Shown one piece after another: positions 9,891-19,460 of a stretch of DNA of 64,000 nt. Within the stretch, counting starts at the first letter, position 1. Each line of letters starts with the position of its first letter. The position numbers were made by a program, and so were the translations under genes. Origin of the DNA: CAIKMD01 sp035533255 (GTDB lineage Bacteria; Pseudomonadota; Alphaproteobacteria; ATCC43930; CGMCC-115725); assembly GCA_035533255.1 (NCBI GenBank), contig DATLUE010000028.1:1-64000 (forward strand). Direction: 5' to 3'. The notes below the pieces were generated by a model. It did no database searches, was not told the origin of the DNA, and saw nothing but the letters and a program-made list of their open reading frames with translations.

Positions 9891-12104
9891 TCAGCCGCCG
9901 AAGGGCGAGACCGAGACATCGCCGAGATCGCGGAAAACGAAGGTCAGGACGAAGGAGGTGCCCGGTCGGATGTCGCCGAGGGTGATGCCACTCCGCTGCA
10001 GGGTTCCGGTGACCGCCAGACAATCGTCGCGATAGGTGATGCGCAGGGCGGAATCGATGCTGGTCAGGCCGCCGTTCAGATTTTGCGTCTTGGTCACTTG
10101 GCCCGACCAGGTGTCGGTGAGCGCGAAATTAATCCCGACGCTGACCTGGCTAGCCGGTAGCACCGACGGCAAGCCGGGGATGGCCGAGGTCGCGATGTAG
10201 CTGAGCGTGCCGTTGAGGTTGGCGTCGCCGCCGGTGGTGCCGATTTCCTGGCGGCGCATCGCATAGTCCTGGCTATCGAGGCGCGCGCGGTAGAACAGGT
10301 TGAAATGCGGATCGGGCGCGACCGTCACGCGTCCGACGACGTCGGAGCGCCGGTGGTCGAGACCGGTCCCGACCGGGAACTGGCTGTTGCTCTGAAAGCG
10401 ATAGCTCTGGCCGACCAGGATTTGCGTGCTGCCCGCTACCGGATTGAAAACGCCGGCGTGGATACCGTAATCGACGCGTTGCCCGCCATCGACCCGGTCG
10501 AAGCCCGGAAAGCGGTTGCCGACGAACAGGTCGGTGTCGTCGAATTCGAAGCTCTGCGCGTCTTCGTTGGGAATCCCTGCCGGATTGCCGCCGGTGGGTG
10601 CGACAAAAGCGGCGGCTATCGGCTCGATCAGGGCGGTGACGTTGCTGTCGGTGTTTACCCACGGGTAATGCCAGCTCAACGCCGCCTGCGGAAACACGCG
10701 GCCCGTGGCCTTGGTCTCGGGCTGGGCGGAGATCCCGTAGGCCCGGCTGAAATTGCTGTCGTAGCCGTCGCCGCGCAGCGTCGCGCTGAATTGATAGCGA
10801 TCGCCCAGCGGCCCGTTGAAAGGCAAGCGCCAGTTCGCGCCCAGCGACAGGCGCCGCTCGTTGACGCTGTCGCGCTTGGCGAGATCGAGCAGGTTGCCGG
10901 TCATCTGCCAGCGGCCGCCGAGCGCGTCGGGCGGCGTGGTGAAAGTGTAGGTTGCCTCCGGCAGAACGAAAGGCTCGCTGGCGATGCTGTAGAGCGGATT
11001 GAGGTTCTGATAGGCGTAGGCGCTGATGTTGCCGTAGCTCGTCGCGCCGAAATTCTCGGCATAGACGTGGTCGGTAAGGAAGTTCGTCGCATAGGGGAAG
11101 TGATAGCGCTGGAGGTAGGTCTGGTCGGTGGTCGCGGTTCCATCGAATCCGGCACGCCAGCTCGGCGTCAAATCCCAGACCCCGGTCGCCGCGATATGGC
11201 CGCGCACCGCGTTGCTGCTCGCGTTGACGTCCGACAGTTGCGGGTCGACACTTTTGCTGCCGAAGGTCAGGCTGGTGTCGTCGAGCAGCATGCCACTGCC
11301 GAAGCGCTGGCGATACTGCCCGTCGAGAATCGTCCCGCCCTGGGTCGTGAAGATCGGGCGAAATATCGCGTCCTTGTCGGGCCCGAGCACGAAATAATAG
11401 GGCAAGCCGATGCGAAAGCCGTTCGACGCGTCGTTGCCGATCACCGGCGGCAAGAAGCCGCTCGCGCGCTTCACCGACGGATCAGGATGCGAGAAATACG
11501 GCGAATAGAAGACCGGAAAGCCGTCGATCTCCATGATCGCGTCGTGATATTCGACGATCTGCAATTCCTTGTCGTCGACGGCGTCTGCGGCCTTGATCTG
11601 CCAGACCGGCGGGTGCGTCGGATCCGCGGCGCACAGCTCGCACGGCGAATAGACGGCGCGCTTGACCTCGGTACGCGTGCCGGCTGAGCGGCGCGCGGTA
11701 TTTCCCGCGAGGCGCGAGCCATCGAACAGCAGCAGCCGGACGTCCTTGATGAAGCCGTCGCGAAAATTGTTGCGCAGCTCCATGTAATCGGCGAACGCGA
11801 CGTCGCCGGCCGGCTGCGTCAGGCTGACATGCCCGGAGGCCGTGACGGTATCGGTGCGCTGATTGTAGGTGACCGTGTCGGCCAGCAGGATCTGATCCTG
11901 CTGGCTGAGCTCGACATGCCCCTTGGCGACGACGAGGCCGAGATCCTGGTCGTATTGCAGCTCGTCGGCGGTGACCAGCACGGGCTTCTCGTTGCCCGGT
12001 TTCCCGGGTTGCGTCGGCGCCGCCTGTTGGGCATGCGCGACAAACGGAAACGCCCAGGAAGCGAGCAAGCTTCCGACCAGCGCCAGAATCCGGATGCGTC
12101 TCAT
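9891..12104 (-). CDS. lptD: LPS-assembly protein LptD
   Basis: LptD is the outer-membrane beta-barrel that inserts lipopolysaccharide into the outer leaflet. The 737-residue protein has a signal peptide (to about A-H-A, residue 25), an N-terminal OstA/LptA-like jellyroll (P-V-L-V-T-A-D-E-L-Q-Y-D onward), and a long C-terminal barrel region. Two cysteines occur close together near residue 150 (C-E-L-C). It is followed by surA and preceded by lptG six bases away, so the transport machinery and its chaperone share a transcript. Confidence 0.95.
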   Translation of the reverse strand: MRRIRILALVGSLLASWAFPFVAHAQQAAPTQPGKPGNEKPVLVTADELQYDQDLGLVVAKGHVELSQQDQILLADTVTYNQRTDTVTASGHVSLTQPAGDVAFADYMELRNNFRDGFIKDVRLLLFDGSRLAGNTARRSAGTRTEVKRAVYSPCELCAADPTHPPVWQIKAADAVDDKELQIVEYHDAIMEIDGFPVFYSPYFSHPDPSVKRASGFLPPVIGNDASNGFRIGLPYYFVLGPDKDAIFRPIFTTQGGTILDGQYRQRFGSGMLLDDTSLTFGSKSVDPQLSDVNASSNAVRGHIAATGVWDLTPSWRAGFDGTATTDQTYLQRYHFPYATNFLTDHVYAENFGATSYGNISAYAYQNLNPLYSIASEPFVLPEATYTFTTPPDALGGRWQMTGNLLDLAKRDSVNERRLSLGANWRLPFNGPLGDRYQFSATLRGDGYDSNFSRAYGISAQPETKATGRVFPQAALSWHYPWVNTDSNVTALIEPIAAAFVAPTGGNPAGIPNEDAQSFEFDDTDLFVGNRFPGFDRVDGGQRVDYGIHAGVFNPVAGSTQILVGQSYRFQSNSQFPVGTGLDHRRSDVVGRVTVAPDPHFNLFYRARLDSQDYAMRRQEIGTTGGDANLNGTLSYIATSAIPGLPSVLPASQVSVGINFALTDTWSGQVTKTQNLNGGLTSIDSALRITYRDDCLAVTGTLQRSGITLGDIRPGTSFVLTFVFRDLGDVSVSPFGG

Positions 12105-12110
12105 GCAGAC

Positions 12111-13208
12111 TCAGCCGTCCTCGAGATGAAGCAGCAGCGTCGCGCCGAGCAGCCAGGTAATGCCGGTCGGCGTCCAGGCGGCGAGCGAGATCGGGATGCT
12201 GGCGGAAAGCCCGAGCGCGAAAACCACATCGGACAGAAAGTAGAGCGCGAACCCGCTGGCGACGCCGGCGCCGATCATCAGCGTCGCCCCGCCGCGGCGC
12301 TGCATCCGGAGGCTGAAGCTGGCCGCGATCAGGACCATCGCCGCGTAGAGGAAAGGCCGCGACAGCAAGGCATTGAAATAGAGGCGATGGCGCTGCGAGG
12401 AAAATCCCGAATTGTCGAGCAGGCGGATGAAGCCCGGCAGCTCCCAGAACGACATTGTCTCGGGCGAGGCGAAGCTTTCTTGAATCTTGTTCGCGGTGAG
12501 GTTGGTGCCGACGTCGATGGTATCGAACGACTGGAGCGGCTTGCCCGGCTCCCATTGGGTGCCGTCATGCACCTCCCAGACGCCGTTCTTGAGCAGCGCT
12601 TGCTTGGCGTCGATGCGCCGGACCAGCTTGGTGTCGCCGGCCAGGAACAGGATCATCACATTGTCGAGCGCGCGCCGGTTGACGACGAATCCGCTGGCGT
12701 GGACGATCGAGTGGTTGCCGGCGGCGTCGCTTTGCCGCAGCCAGAAGCCGGTCCGCGACAGGCTGAGCTGGTCGCCGCCGCCGCGGAGAATCCGGTTATC
12801 GAGCTGCTCGTAGCTCGCCTGCATCACCGACGCGATCGGATTGAAGACCGTGACCACCAGCACGCCGACCAGAAAGGCACCCGACAGCGGCGGCGCAAGG
12901 AATTGCCAGGCGGAAATGCCGGCGGCCCGCGCGACCACGAGCTCGTGGCTGCGGGTGAGCCGCCAGAAGGCCATCATCGTGCCGAACAGGATCGCGAACG
13001 GCATGACCTGTTGAGCCATATCGGGCTGTTTCAGGGCGGCCATCTCCAGCAGGATCAAGAGGGTCGCCTCGGGCCGCGTGCCGGCGCGGCGGATCAGCTC
13101 GATATAGTCGAGCAGGAAGACGATGCTCATCATCGCGAGGAAGACGGTCGTGCACCAGCCGAAGAACTGGCGCGCGATGTAGCGGAACAGCGTCTTCCAC
13201 GGCGACAT
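12111..13208 (-). CDS. lptG: LPS export ABC transporter permease LptG
   Basis: LptG pairs with LptF and the LptB ATPase to extract LPS from the inner membrane. The 365-residue protein shows the family layout: three N-terminal membrane segments, a periplasmic beta-rich domain in the middle, and three C-terminal segments. The first-domain motif D-Y-I-E-L-I-R-R and the F-W-R-L-T-R-S-H-E coupling region are visible. It starts three bases after lptF. Confidence 0.95.
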   Translation of the reverse strand: MSPWKTLFRYIARQFFGWCTTVFLAMMSIVFLLDYIELIRRAGTRPEATLLILLEMAALKQPDMAQQVMPFAILFGTMMAFWRLTRSHELVVARAAGISAWQFLAPPLSGAFLVGVLVVTVFNPIASVMQASYEQLDNRILRGGGDQLSLSRTGFWLRQSDAAGNHSIVHASGFVVNRRALDNVMILFLAGDTKLVRRIDAKQALLKNGVWEVHDGTQWEPGKPLQSFDTIDVGTNLTANKIQESFASPETMSFWELPGFIRLLDNSGFSSQRHRLYFNALLSRPFLYAAMVLIAASFSLRMQRRGGATLMIGAGVASGFALYFLSDVVFALGLSASIPISLAAWTPTGITWLLGATLLLHLEDG

Positions 13209-13211
13209 CGG

Positions 13212-14333
13212 CTACTCCGCCGGCTGTGCGGCGAAGCGCCGAAGCAAGGGCGTTCCGCTTTCGCGCCACAGGAGCCACAGCGACACGAGCAGCGGCAGCA
13301 AGAGATTGACGTAGATCAGCGGGATCGCGAGTCCCGATCGCGCCGACAGATTCTTCAGCGCGATATCGGCGACCTCGACCGCGAAGGCAAGGCCGACGCC
13401 GAGCAGGATGCGGCGCGCCTGCCCGCGGCGGTTGAATTCGCCGGTCAGCAGGCAAGCGACCGGTAGCGCGGCCATGGTGAGCGCCAATAGCGGGCCGGCA
13501 AGCCGCATGTTGAGCTCGACCATGACCGCGCGGCGCCAATCCGGATCCTGGTTCGGCCCCATGCCGTTGATCAGCTCGCCGGTGTAGCGCTCGTCGACCT
13601 GGCGGTCGCGCGTGCCCGGCGCGCCGGCCAGATTGTCGAGCTCCAACGTGTATTTCTTGAAGGTCAGGACCGAGAGATGGCCGTTGGTATCGTCGCGCTG
13701 CTGGCGCGTGCCGTCGACCAGCAGCAAGCGCGGGCCTTCGGGCGTGTTGGCGACGGCGCCCCGCTCGGCGAACACGGTCACCGGCTTGTCGGGCTGGCGC
13801 TCGTCGTAGATGAGGATGCTGACGAGGTCGCCGTTATCGTCGCGACTCTGGACATAGACCATCAGCTTGTCGGACAGCATGTTGAAGACGCCGTCCTGGA
13901 TCAAGACCGAGGCGAAGCGGTTGCGAATCTCGAATTGCAGGTCCTTGAAAGCGCGATTGGCCGCCGGCAGCAGGTAGAGCGACAGGGAATAGAGCAGCAC
14001 GGTGCCGATCAGCCCGGTGATGAGCGCGGGGCCGGCCAGCGACATCGGGCTGACGCCGGCTGCCCGCATCACGACCATTTCGCTCTCGGCGATCAGCTTG
14101 TTGTAGACGAATTGCACCGCGACGAAGACCGCGATCGGCAGGACCACATCGATGAAGCGCGGCATGATCAGGATCGCGAGGTGCAAGAACACCCCGATCG
14201 CCAACCCGCGATTGACGATGAGATCGATCAGCCGCAGCGCCTGCACCAGCCATACCGCGGAACTGAACACCAGACAGACCGAGACCATGACCAGCACGGT
14301 CTGGCGCAGCATATAACGCGTGAGGCCCGTCAT
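13212..14333 (-). CDS. lptF: LPS export ABC transporter permease LptF
   Basis: The 373-residue partner of LptG, with the same three-plus-three membrane segment layout around a periplasmic domain. The coupling-helix stretch L-I-A-E-S-E-M-V-V-M-R-A-A-G near residues 78-91 is characteristic. It is the first gene of the - strand run lptF-lptG-lptD-surA-pdxA-rsmA. The divergent membrane-protein gene at 14500 leaves a 166-base gap for both promoters. Confidence 0.95.
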   Translation of the reverse strand: MTGLTRYMLRQTVLVMVSVCLVFSSAVWLVQALRLIDLIVNRGLAIGVFLHLAILIMPRFIDVVLPIAVFVAVQFVYNKLIAESEMVVMRAAGVSPMSLAGPALITGLIGTVLLYSLSLYLLPAANRAFKDLQFEIRNRFASVLIQDGVFNMLSDKLMVYVQSRDDNGDLVSILIYDERQPDKPVTVFAERGAVANTPEGPRLLLVDGTRQQRDDTNGHLSVLTFKKYTLELDNLAGAPGTRDRQVDERYTGELINGMGPNQDPDWRRAVMVELNMRLAGPLLALTMAALPVACLLTGEFNRRGQARRILLGVGLAFAVEVADIALKNLSARSGLAIPLIYVNLLLPLLVSLWLLWRESGTPLLRRFAAQPAE

Positions 14334-14499
14334 GGGCGTGGATTATAGAAGCGGCCCGCGCGCCGAGCCTAGCCCCGAATTCGCGTCCTCGCCACGCGTG
14401 GCGCATTTTGTCGCGCGCGAGCGGCTTGCGGCGAGCGGTCTGCCGTGGAACTCTGCGGCGATCGTTGGACTGGGCGGTTGAGGTCGGAGCAGGTTCGGC

Positions 14500-16017
14500 A
14501 TGGGGGAAGAATACGCGCCGGCGCGCCCGCGTTATGGCGGGTTCGCGATCTGCTTCGCGATCCTCATGGCATTGAGTTGCGTGCCGCTGCTGCTGACCGC
14601 GCTGCCGCCGCTGCTCGACTATCCCAACCATCTGGCGCGCATGTCGCTGCTGCTGGGCCATCCGGCCGCCGACCTGCAGCGCTATGTCGCGGCGCGCTGG
14701 GCGCCGCTGCCTAATCTCGGCATGGACGGCGTCGTGCCGTTTCTCGCCCTCGTCATGCCGCTCGAATGGGCGGGCAAGCTGTTTATCGCCCTGACATTCG
14801 TTCTGCTCGCAGGCGGGACGGCGGCGTTGCATCGGGTGCTGTATGGCCGCTGGTCGACTTGGTCGCTGCTCGCCTTCCTGCTGCTCTACACCCGGCTGCT
14901 GCTGTGGGGCTTCATGGGCTATTTGTTCGGCTGCGGCCTGGCGATGGTCGCGTTTGCCGTTTGGATCGCCTTGCAAGACCGGCATTGGGCCGTCCGTGCC
15001 GCGGTCGGTTGCCTGTTCGCGCTTGCCGTCTACCTCGCGCATCTCCTCGCGTTCGGCCTTTATGCGGTGATGGTCGCCGGTTACGAGTTCGGGCAGGTAT
15101 GGCGCTTGCGCAAGCCGATTGTCGCCGCGGTGCGCGATCTGGCGATCGGCGGCGTGCCGTTCCTGCCGGCCTTGGTGCTGATGAGCATGAATTCCTCGGC
15201 CGGCCGCATCGTTTACGGCAATCCGCTGCGCAAATTCGATCTGCTGTTCAGCGTGTTCGACGATTATAGCCGGCCGTTCGATGTCGCGTGCTTCGCGATC
15301 GCGGTGCTGGCGGTCGGCTTCGTGTTCTGGCGGCGGTGGGTGCGGCTCGCGCCGGAACTGGTGCTGCCGCTGCTCGGTTTGCTCGCGGTCTATCTCGCCA
15401 TGCCGTCGCAGCTTTTTACCGCCGCCGGGGTCGAGCGCCGCATTCCGCTGATGATCTTTCTCGTGCTGATCGGCGGGAGCCGCTGGCAAGCGGCGTTCGC
15501 GCGCCGCGAGGCGTTCTTTATGGCCGGGGCGGCCGCGATGTTCGCGGCGCGTCTCGGGGTCATCGTGGCGGTCTGGCACAATGCGGGAAAGCTTTATGCC
15601 GAGCTGCTGCCGGGCTTCGACACGCTGCCGCGCGGCGGATGCCTTGCCGTCGGCTTTGGCAAGGACAGCATCCAGGTCGCGAAGGCGCCGCTGACCCATT
15701 TCCCGGTGCTGGCGCTGCTGCGCCGCGACGATTTCGTGACGACGCTGTTCGCCTATCCCGAGCAGCAGCCGATCGCGCTGCAACCCGAAGCCGCCCGCCT
15801 GGCGACGCTGCTGACGCAGGACGGGCTGTGGTACGCCTTCGTCGAAAACAGCACGCCGCTCTCGCCGGCCGCGTCGTCGGCGCTGGCGGAATGCGGTCAT
15901 GTCGCTTTCGTCGATCCGCACCCCTTCGCGTTGAAGAATACCGCAGGGTTGGTGCCGCTGTTCGTGACGCCGCGCTTTAAGATCTATCGCGTTGCCGCCG
16001 CGTCGCCGCCATCCTGA
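14500..16017 (+). CDS. Large polytopic membrane protein, unknown function
   Basis: A 505-residue protein with roughly ten hydrophobic segments over residues 15-370, then a soluble C-terminal region. The early Y-P-N-H-L-A-R motif after the first membrane segment resembles the acidic/aromatic first loop of GT-C-type glycosyltransferases, but I cannot identify the usual catalytic aspartate pair. TGATG joins it to the next gene (16017), also a large membrane protein, so the two are translated together. The function is not known from sequence. Confidence 0.75.
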   Translation: MGEEYAPARPRYGGFAICFAILMALSCVPLLLTALPPLLDYPNHLARMSLLLGHPAADLQRYVAARWAPLPNLGMDGVVPFLALVMPLEWAGKLFIALTFVLLAGGTAALHRVLYGRWSTWSLLAFLLLYTRLLLWGFMGYLFGCGLAMVAFAVWIALQDRHWAVRAAVGCLFALAVYLAHLLAFGLYAVMVAGYEFGQVWRLRKPIVAAVRDLAIGGVPFLPALVLMSMNSSAGRIVYGNPLRKFDLLFSVFDDYSRPFDVACFAIAVLAVGFVFWRRWVRLAPELVLPLLGLLAVYLAMPSQLFTAAGVERRIPLMIFLVLIGGSRWQAAFARREAFFMAGAAAMFAARLGVIVAVWHNAGKLYAELLPGFDTLPRGGCLAVGFGKDSIQVAKAPLTHFPVLALLRRDDFVTTLFAYPEQQPIALQPEAARLATLLTQDGLWYAFVENSTPLSPAASSALAECGHVAFVDPHPFALKNTAGLVPLFVTPRFKIYRVAAASPPS

Positions 16018-17894
16018 TGCCCGCGCTCGCGCTGCTTGTGCCGTCGTGGCTCGATCTCGCCGGCTGGGCGGGCGTGATCTTGGCGAGCCTTGCCATGATC
16101 GGTGTCGGTCGTCTGGCGACCGGTGGGCGCGCGACGCCCGAAGCCGCGCTCATCGCCGGCTGGGGCGGCTGCGTGCTGGTGCTGACGGCGTGGGGGATCG
16201 CCACCGCGGCCAGCTTGCGCGTGCCGGGGCTCGCCCTGATGGCGCTCGGCCTCGTCGCGCAGCTTTGGCCGCGGCTGCGTCTCGGCGGTCGCGATTGGCG
16301 CGCGCTCGGCCGGGTCGCGGCGCTTGCCTTGCCGCTACTCGCGATCATGGCGAGCGCGCGGCCAAGCCTGCCCGATACCTGGCTCAACCTCCTGCCCAAC
16401 GCGGCCTATCTCTACGATCACGGATTCTTCCCGGCCGATGCGCGGCCGCCGGCCTATTCCTTCATCGCCGGCGCGCCCTACAATATGCAGCTCGCAAGCT
16501 TGATGGCCGGGCTGGTGCTGCCCAATTTCCCGGCCAGCGCGATGATCGATTTCAACCTCGTGCTCCAGCTCGCCGCGGGCCTGCTGCTGGCGCGGCTCGC
16601 GACCGGCGATGACGCGGCCGCGCCGGGCTGGGCGATCGCCGCGCTCGGCATCCTGCTTGCGACCGCGCTCAACCCGGGCTTCGATCCGCGCTATCACCTC
16701 TCCGCCTATAGCGAGGCGTCGGTAACGGTCGCTCTGGCGTTCGCTGGATGGCACGCGGCGCGCGCGCTCGATCGCGCCGGCGGCGGCCGCGATGCCCAGC
16801 TCGATTTCCGGCTGCTGGCCCTGACGCTCGCGGCGCTCGTCAACATCAAGCAGGAAAGCGTCGCACTCGCGCTTGGCGTCGTCGTATCGGCCTGCGTGCT
16901 CGCGCTCTTGGCGCGGGCGCGGCGACGCGAGGCCGCGCTCGGCATCGCGCTCGCGACGCTGCCGGCGGTGGTGCTTTATCTCGGCTGGCGCTGGTACGTG
17001 CTCGAGCATTTCGCGCTCGGCGAGCTCAAGGACCTGCCCTTCGCGCAATGGCATATCCTCGAGCTGCCGCAGATCATTCTCAACATGTTGCGCGCGGCCG
17101 GCGGCAAGATATTGTTCTTCGCGATCCTGCTGGCGGCGCTTGCGGCGGCGTCATGGCGGCTGCTGCGGCGCGAGCTCGATCTGGCGACGCGGCTCGCCGC
17201 CATGCTGCTGGGCACCGCGATCGTCTACAACGCCGCGCTGATCGCAGCCTATGTCGCCCATTTCGAGGGCGGCATGGGCATCGAGGCGCATTCCTATTTT
17301 CGTTACAGCACGCATCTCGGGCTGCTGCTGATGGCGGCGCTCGTGCTGCTGGCGCGCGACTGGCGCTGGTCGGATTTCGGCGGGCGCTGGCGGCGTGCGG
17401 TTCCGGCGGTTCTCGTGCTGCTGATCTTGCTCGTCCCGTTGCCGTTCCTGCGCATGCTGCGCTTCGATCTCGAGCCCCCGAATTTGCGCGCGTTCCAGCT
17501 CGCGCACGAGGCGGCGCTGCGTATCGGCGGGGCGACGCACCTCCTGCTCATCCTGCCGGGCGACAACGGCACCGTGCCGCCGACGCTCGAGGGCGTGTTG
17601 CGATATTTGCCGCCGCGTCATCCCGCGATCGAGTTCGGGGTCGCGACCGACGTTGCGGCCGGGCTTGCGATGCCGGGCTATGCGCGCGCACTGCTGTCAT
17701 GCGTGCCGCCAGGCTTCGATACGGTTCCTGCCGGCGACGCGGCGCTGCTGCAGCGGGTCGGCGAGGCTTGGCAGGCCGAAGCGATCTGGCCCTACGATCC
17801 GCCTCCCGCGCAGGCACGCTGGTCGCATGTGCTCGCGCTGGCGCCGTTGTGCTTGACGCCGACCGATACCAAAGCGCGCGCCCCCGCCGGTTGA
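16017..17894 (+). CDS. Large polytopic membrane protein, GT-C-like, unknown function
   Basis: A 625-residue protein with about twelve or more hydrophobic segments and a soluble C-terminal part. A loop near residues 120-175 (L-P-D-T-W-L-N-L-L-P and D-H-G-F-F-P-A-D) and the F-D-P-R-Y-H-L-S-A-Y-S-E stretch near 222-233 recall lumenal loops of lipid-linked-sugar glycosyltransferases. This is inference only. Its ATG overlaps the stop of the preceding gene. Position between the lpt operon and pepA is not a standard arrangement. Confidence 0.72.
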   Translation: MPALALLVPSWLDLAGWAGVILASLAMIGVGRLATGGRATPEAALIAGWGGCVLVLTAWGIATAASLRVPGLALMALGLVAQLWPRLRLGGRDWRALGRVAALALPLLAIMASARPSLPDTWLNLLPNAAYLYDHGFFPADARPPAYSFIAGAPYNMQLASLMAGLVLPNFPASAMIDFNLVLQLAAGLLLARLATGDDAAAPGWAIAALGILLATALNPGFDPRYHLSAYSEASVTVALAFAGWHAARALDRAGGGRDAQLDFRLLALTLAALVNIKQESVALALGVVVSACVLALLARARRREAALGIALATLPAVVLYLGWRWYVLEHFALGELKDLPFAQWHILELPQIILNMLRAAGGKILFFAILLAALAAASWRLLRRELDLATRLAAMLLGTAIVYNAALIAAYVAHFEGGMGIEAHSYFRYSTHLGLLLMAALVLLARDWRWSDFGGRWRRAVPAVLVLLILLVPLPFLRMLRFDLEPPNLRAFQLAHEAALRIGGATHLLLILPGDNGTVPPTLEGVLRYLPPRHPAIEFGVATDVAAGLAMPGYARALLSCVPPGFDTVPAGDAALLQRVGEAWQAEAIWPYDPPPAQARWSHVLALAPLCLTPTDTKARAPAG

Positions 17895-17953
17895 CTCGCG
17901 CGCGGCGAGGGTCTATCGCGGCTCGCAAGGAAACAAGCATTCGGGGCGGTTCC

Positions 17954-19447
17954 ATGAAGATCAGCTTCGCTGCGCCGCGCATGCCGCGCTCGGGCACGGT
18001 GGTCTGCGCGGCGATGGAAGGACGCAAGCTTTCGCCCGCCGGCTTGCAGATCGACAAAGACAGCGGCGGCGCGCTGCGCCGCGCGATGGAAGCCAGCCGC
18101 TTCACCGGCAAGAGCGACGAGACCTTGATGGTTCTGGCGCCGGCCAATCTCGATGTTTCGCGCGTGCTGCTGGTCGGCGTCGGCACGCCGCGCGCCGGCG
18201 AGCGCAGCGTGCGCCAAAATCGCGGCGGCATCGTGCTGGCGGCGCTCAACGCCGCGGGCGAGCAGAACGCCGCGTTCTTCGTCAACGCGTTCAAAGGCAA
18301 AGATACCGCGTTGGCCGCGGCCGATCTCGCTTATGGCGCGCGTCTGCGCTCCTATCGCTTCGACAAATACCGCACCAAGGAAAAGCCCGAGCACAAGCCG
18401 TCGCTGAAGGAGCTGACCTTCCTGGTCGACGGCCCCAAAGCGGCGGAGCGCGAATTCGAGCCGCTGGAGAAGATCGCCGAGGCGGTGTTCTTCACCCGCG
18501 ATCTGGTCTCCGAGCCGGCCAACGTCATCTATCCGGAAACCCTGGCGCAAGAGGCGAAGAAGCTCGCCAGCCTCGGCGTCGAGGTCGAGGTGCTCGACGA
18601 GAAGCAGATGAAGACGCTCGGCATGAACATGCTTCTGGGCGTCGCCCAGGGCAGCGCGCGGCCGGCGCGGCTGGTCGTGATGCAATGGAAGGGGAATCCG
18701 CGCGCGCGCAACAAGGCGCCGGTCGCGTTCCTCGGCAAGGGCGTGACCTTCGATACCGGCGGCATCTCGATCAAGGGCGCCGCCGGCATGGAAGACATGA
18801 AGTGGGACATGGGCGGCGCCGGCGTCGTGATCGGCCTGATGAAGGCGCTGGCCGGACGCAAGGCGCGCGTCAACGCGGTCGGCATCTGCGGCTGCGTCGA
18901 GAACATGCCCTCGGGCACGGCGCAGCGGCCGGGCGACATCGTCAAATCGATGTCGGGCCAGACGGTCGAGGTGATCAACACCGACGCCGAAGGCCGGCTC
19001 GTGCTGGGCGATGCGCTGTGGTACTGCCAAGACCGCTTCAAGCCGCAATTCATGATCAATCTCGCGACCCTGACCGGCGCGATCATCGTCGCCCTCGGCC
19101 ACGAGCAGGCCGGCATCTTCTCGAACAACGACCAGCTTGCCGATCGCCTGATCGCGGCCGGCAAATCGGTCGACGAGAAGCTGTGGCGCATGCCGCTCGG
19201 CGACGGCTATGACCGGATGATCGACAGCGACGCGGCCGACATGAAAAACATCGGCGGCCGCGACGCCGGCTCGATCACCGCGGCGCAATTTCTGCAGCGC
19301 TTCGTCAATGGCCTGCCCTGGGCGCATCTCGACATCGCCGGCACGACCTGGTCGAAGAAAGACGCGCCGACCGTGCCGAAAGGCGCCACCGCCTTCGGCG
19401 TGCGGCTGCTCGACCGCTTCGTCGCCGATCATTGCGAAGGCAAATAG
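17954..19447 (+). CDS. pepA: Leucyl aminopeptidase (M17)
   Basis: A cytoplasmic two-metal aminopeptidase. The 497-residue protein has the M17 catalytic half: G-K-G-V-T-F-D-T-G-G-I-S-I-K with metal and active-site residues, D-M-G-G-A-G, and the signature N-T-D-A-E-G-R-L. The N-terminal macro-like domain is present in full. ATG 17954 is the first in-frame start after the preceding gene. Its TAG stop lies inside the ribosome-binding site of holC, linking the two. Confidence 0.96.
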   Translation: MKISFAAPRMPRSGTVVCAAMEGRKLSPAGLQIDKDSGGALRRAMEASRFTGKSDETLMVLAPANLDVSRVLLVGVGTPRAGERSVRQNRGGIVLAALNAAGEQNAAFFVNAFKGKDTALAAADLAYGARLRSYRFDKYRTKEKPEHKPSLKELTFLVDGPKAAEREFEPLEKIAEAVFFTRDLVSEPANVIYPETLAQEAKKLASLGVEVEVLDEKQMKTLGMNMLLGVAQGSARPARLVVMQWKGNPRARNKAPVAFLGKGVTFDTGGISIKGAAGMEDMKWDMGGAGVVIGLMKALAGRKARVNAVGICGCVENMPSGTAQRPGDIVKSMSGQTVEVINTDAEGRLVLGDALWYCQDRFKPQFMINLATLTGAIIVALGHEQAGIFSNNDQLADRLIAAGKSVDEKLWRMPLGDGYDRMIDSDAADMKNIGGRDAGSITAAQFLQRFVNGLPWAHLDIAGTTWSKKDAPTVPKGATAFGVRLLDRFVADHCEGK

Positions 19448-19460
19448 GAGGGACCTGAGG

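Noticed and set aside
11829..13466. 545-codon + strand frame across lptD, lptG and lptF
   Set aside because: Spans three genes with clear family motifs on the other strand; composition is typical of antisense high-GC frames.
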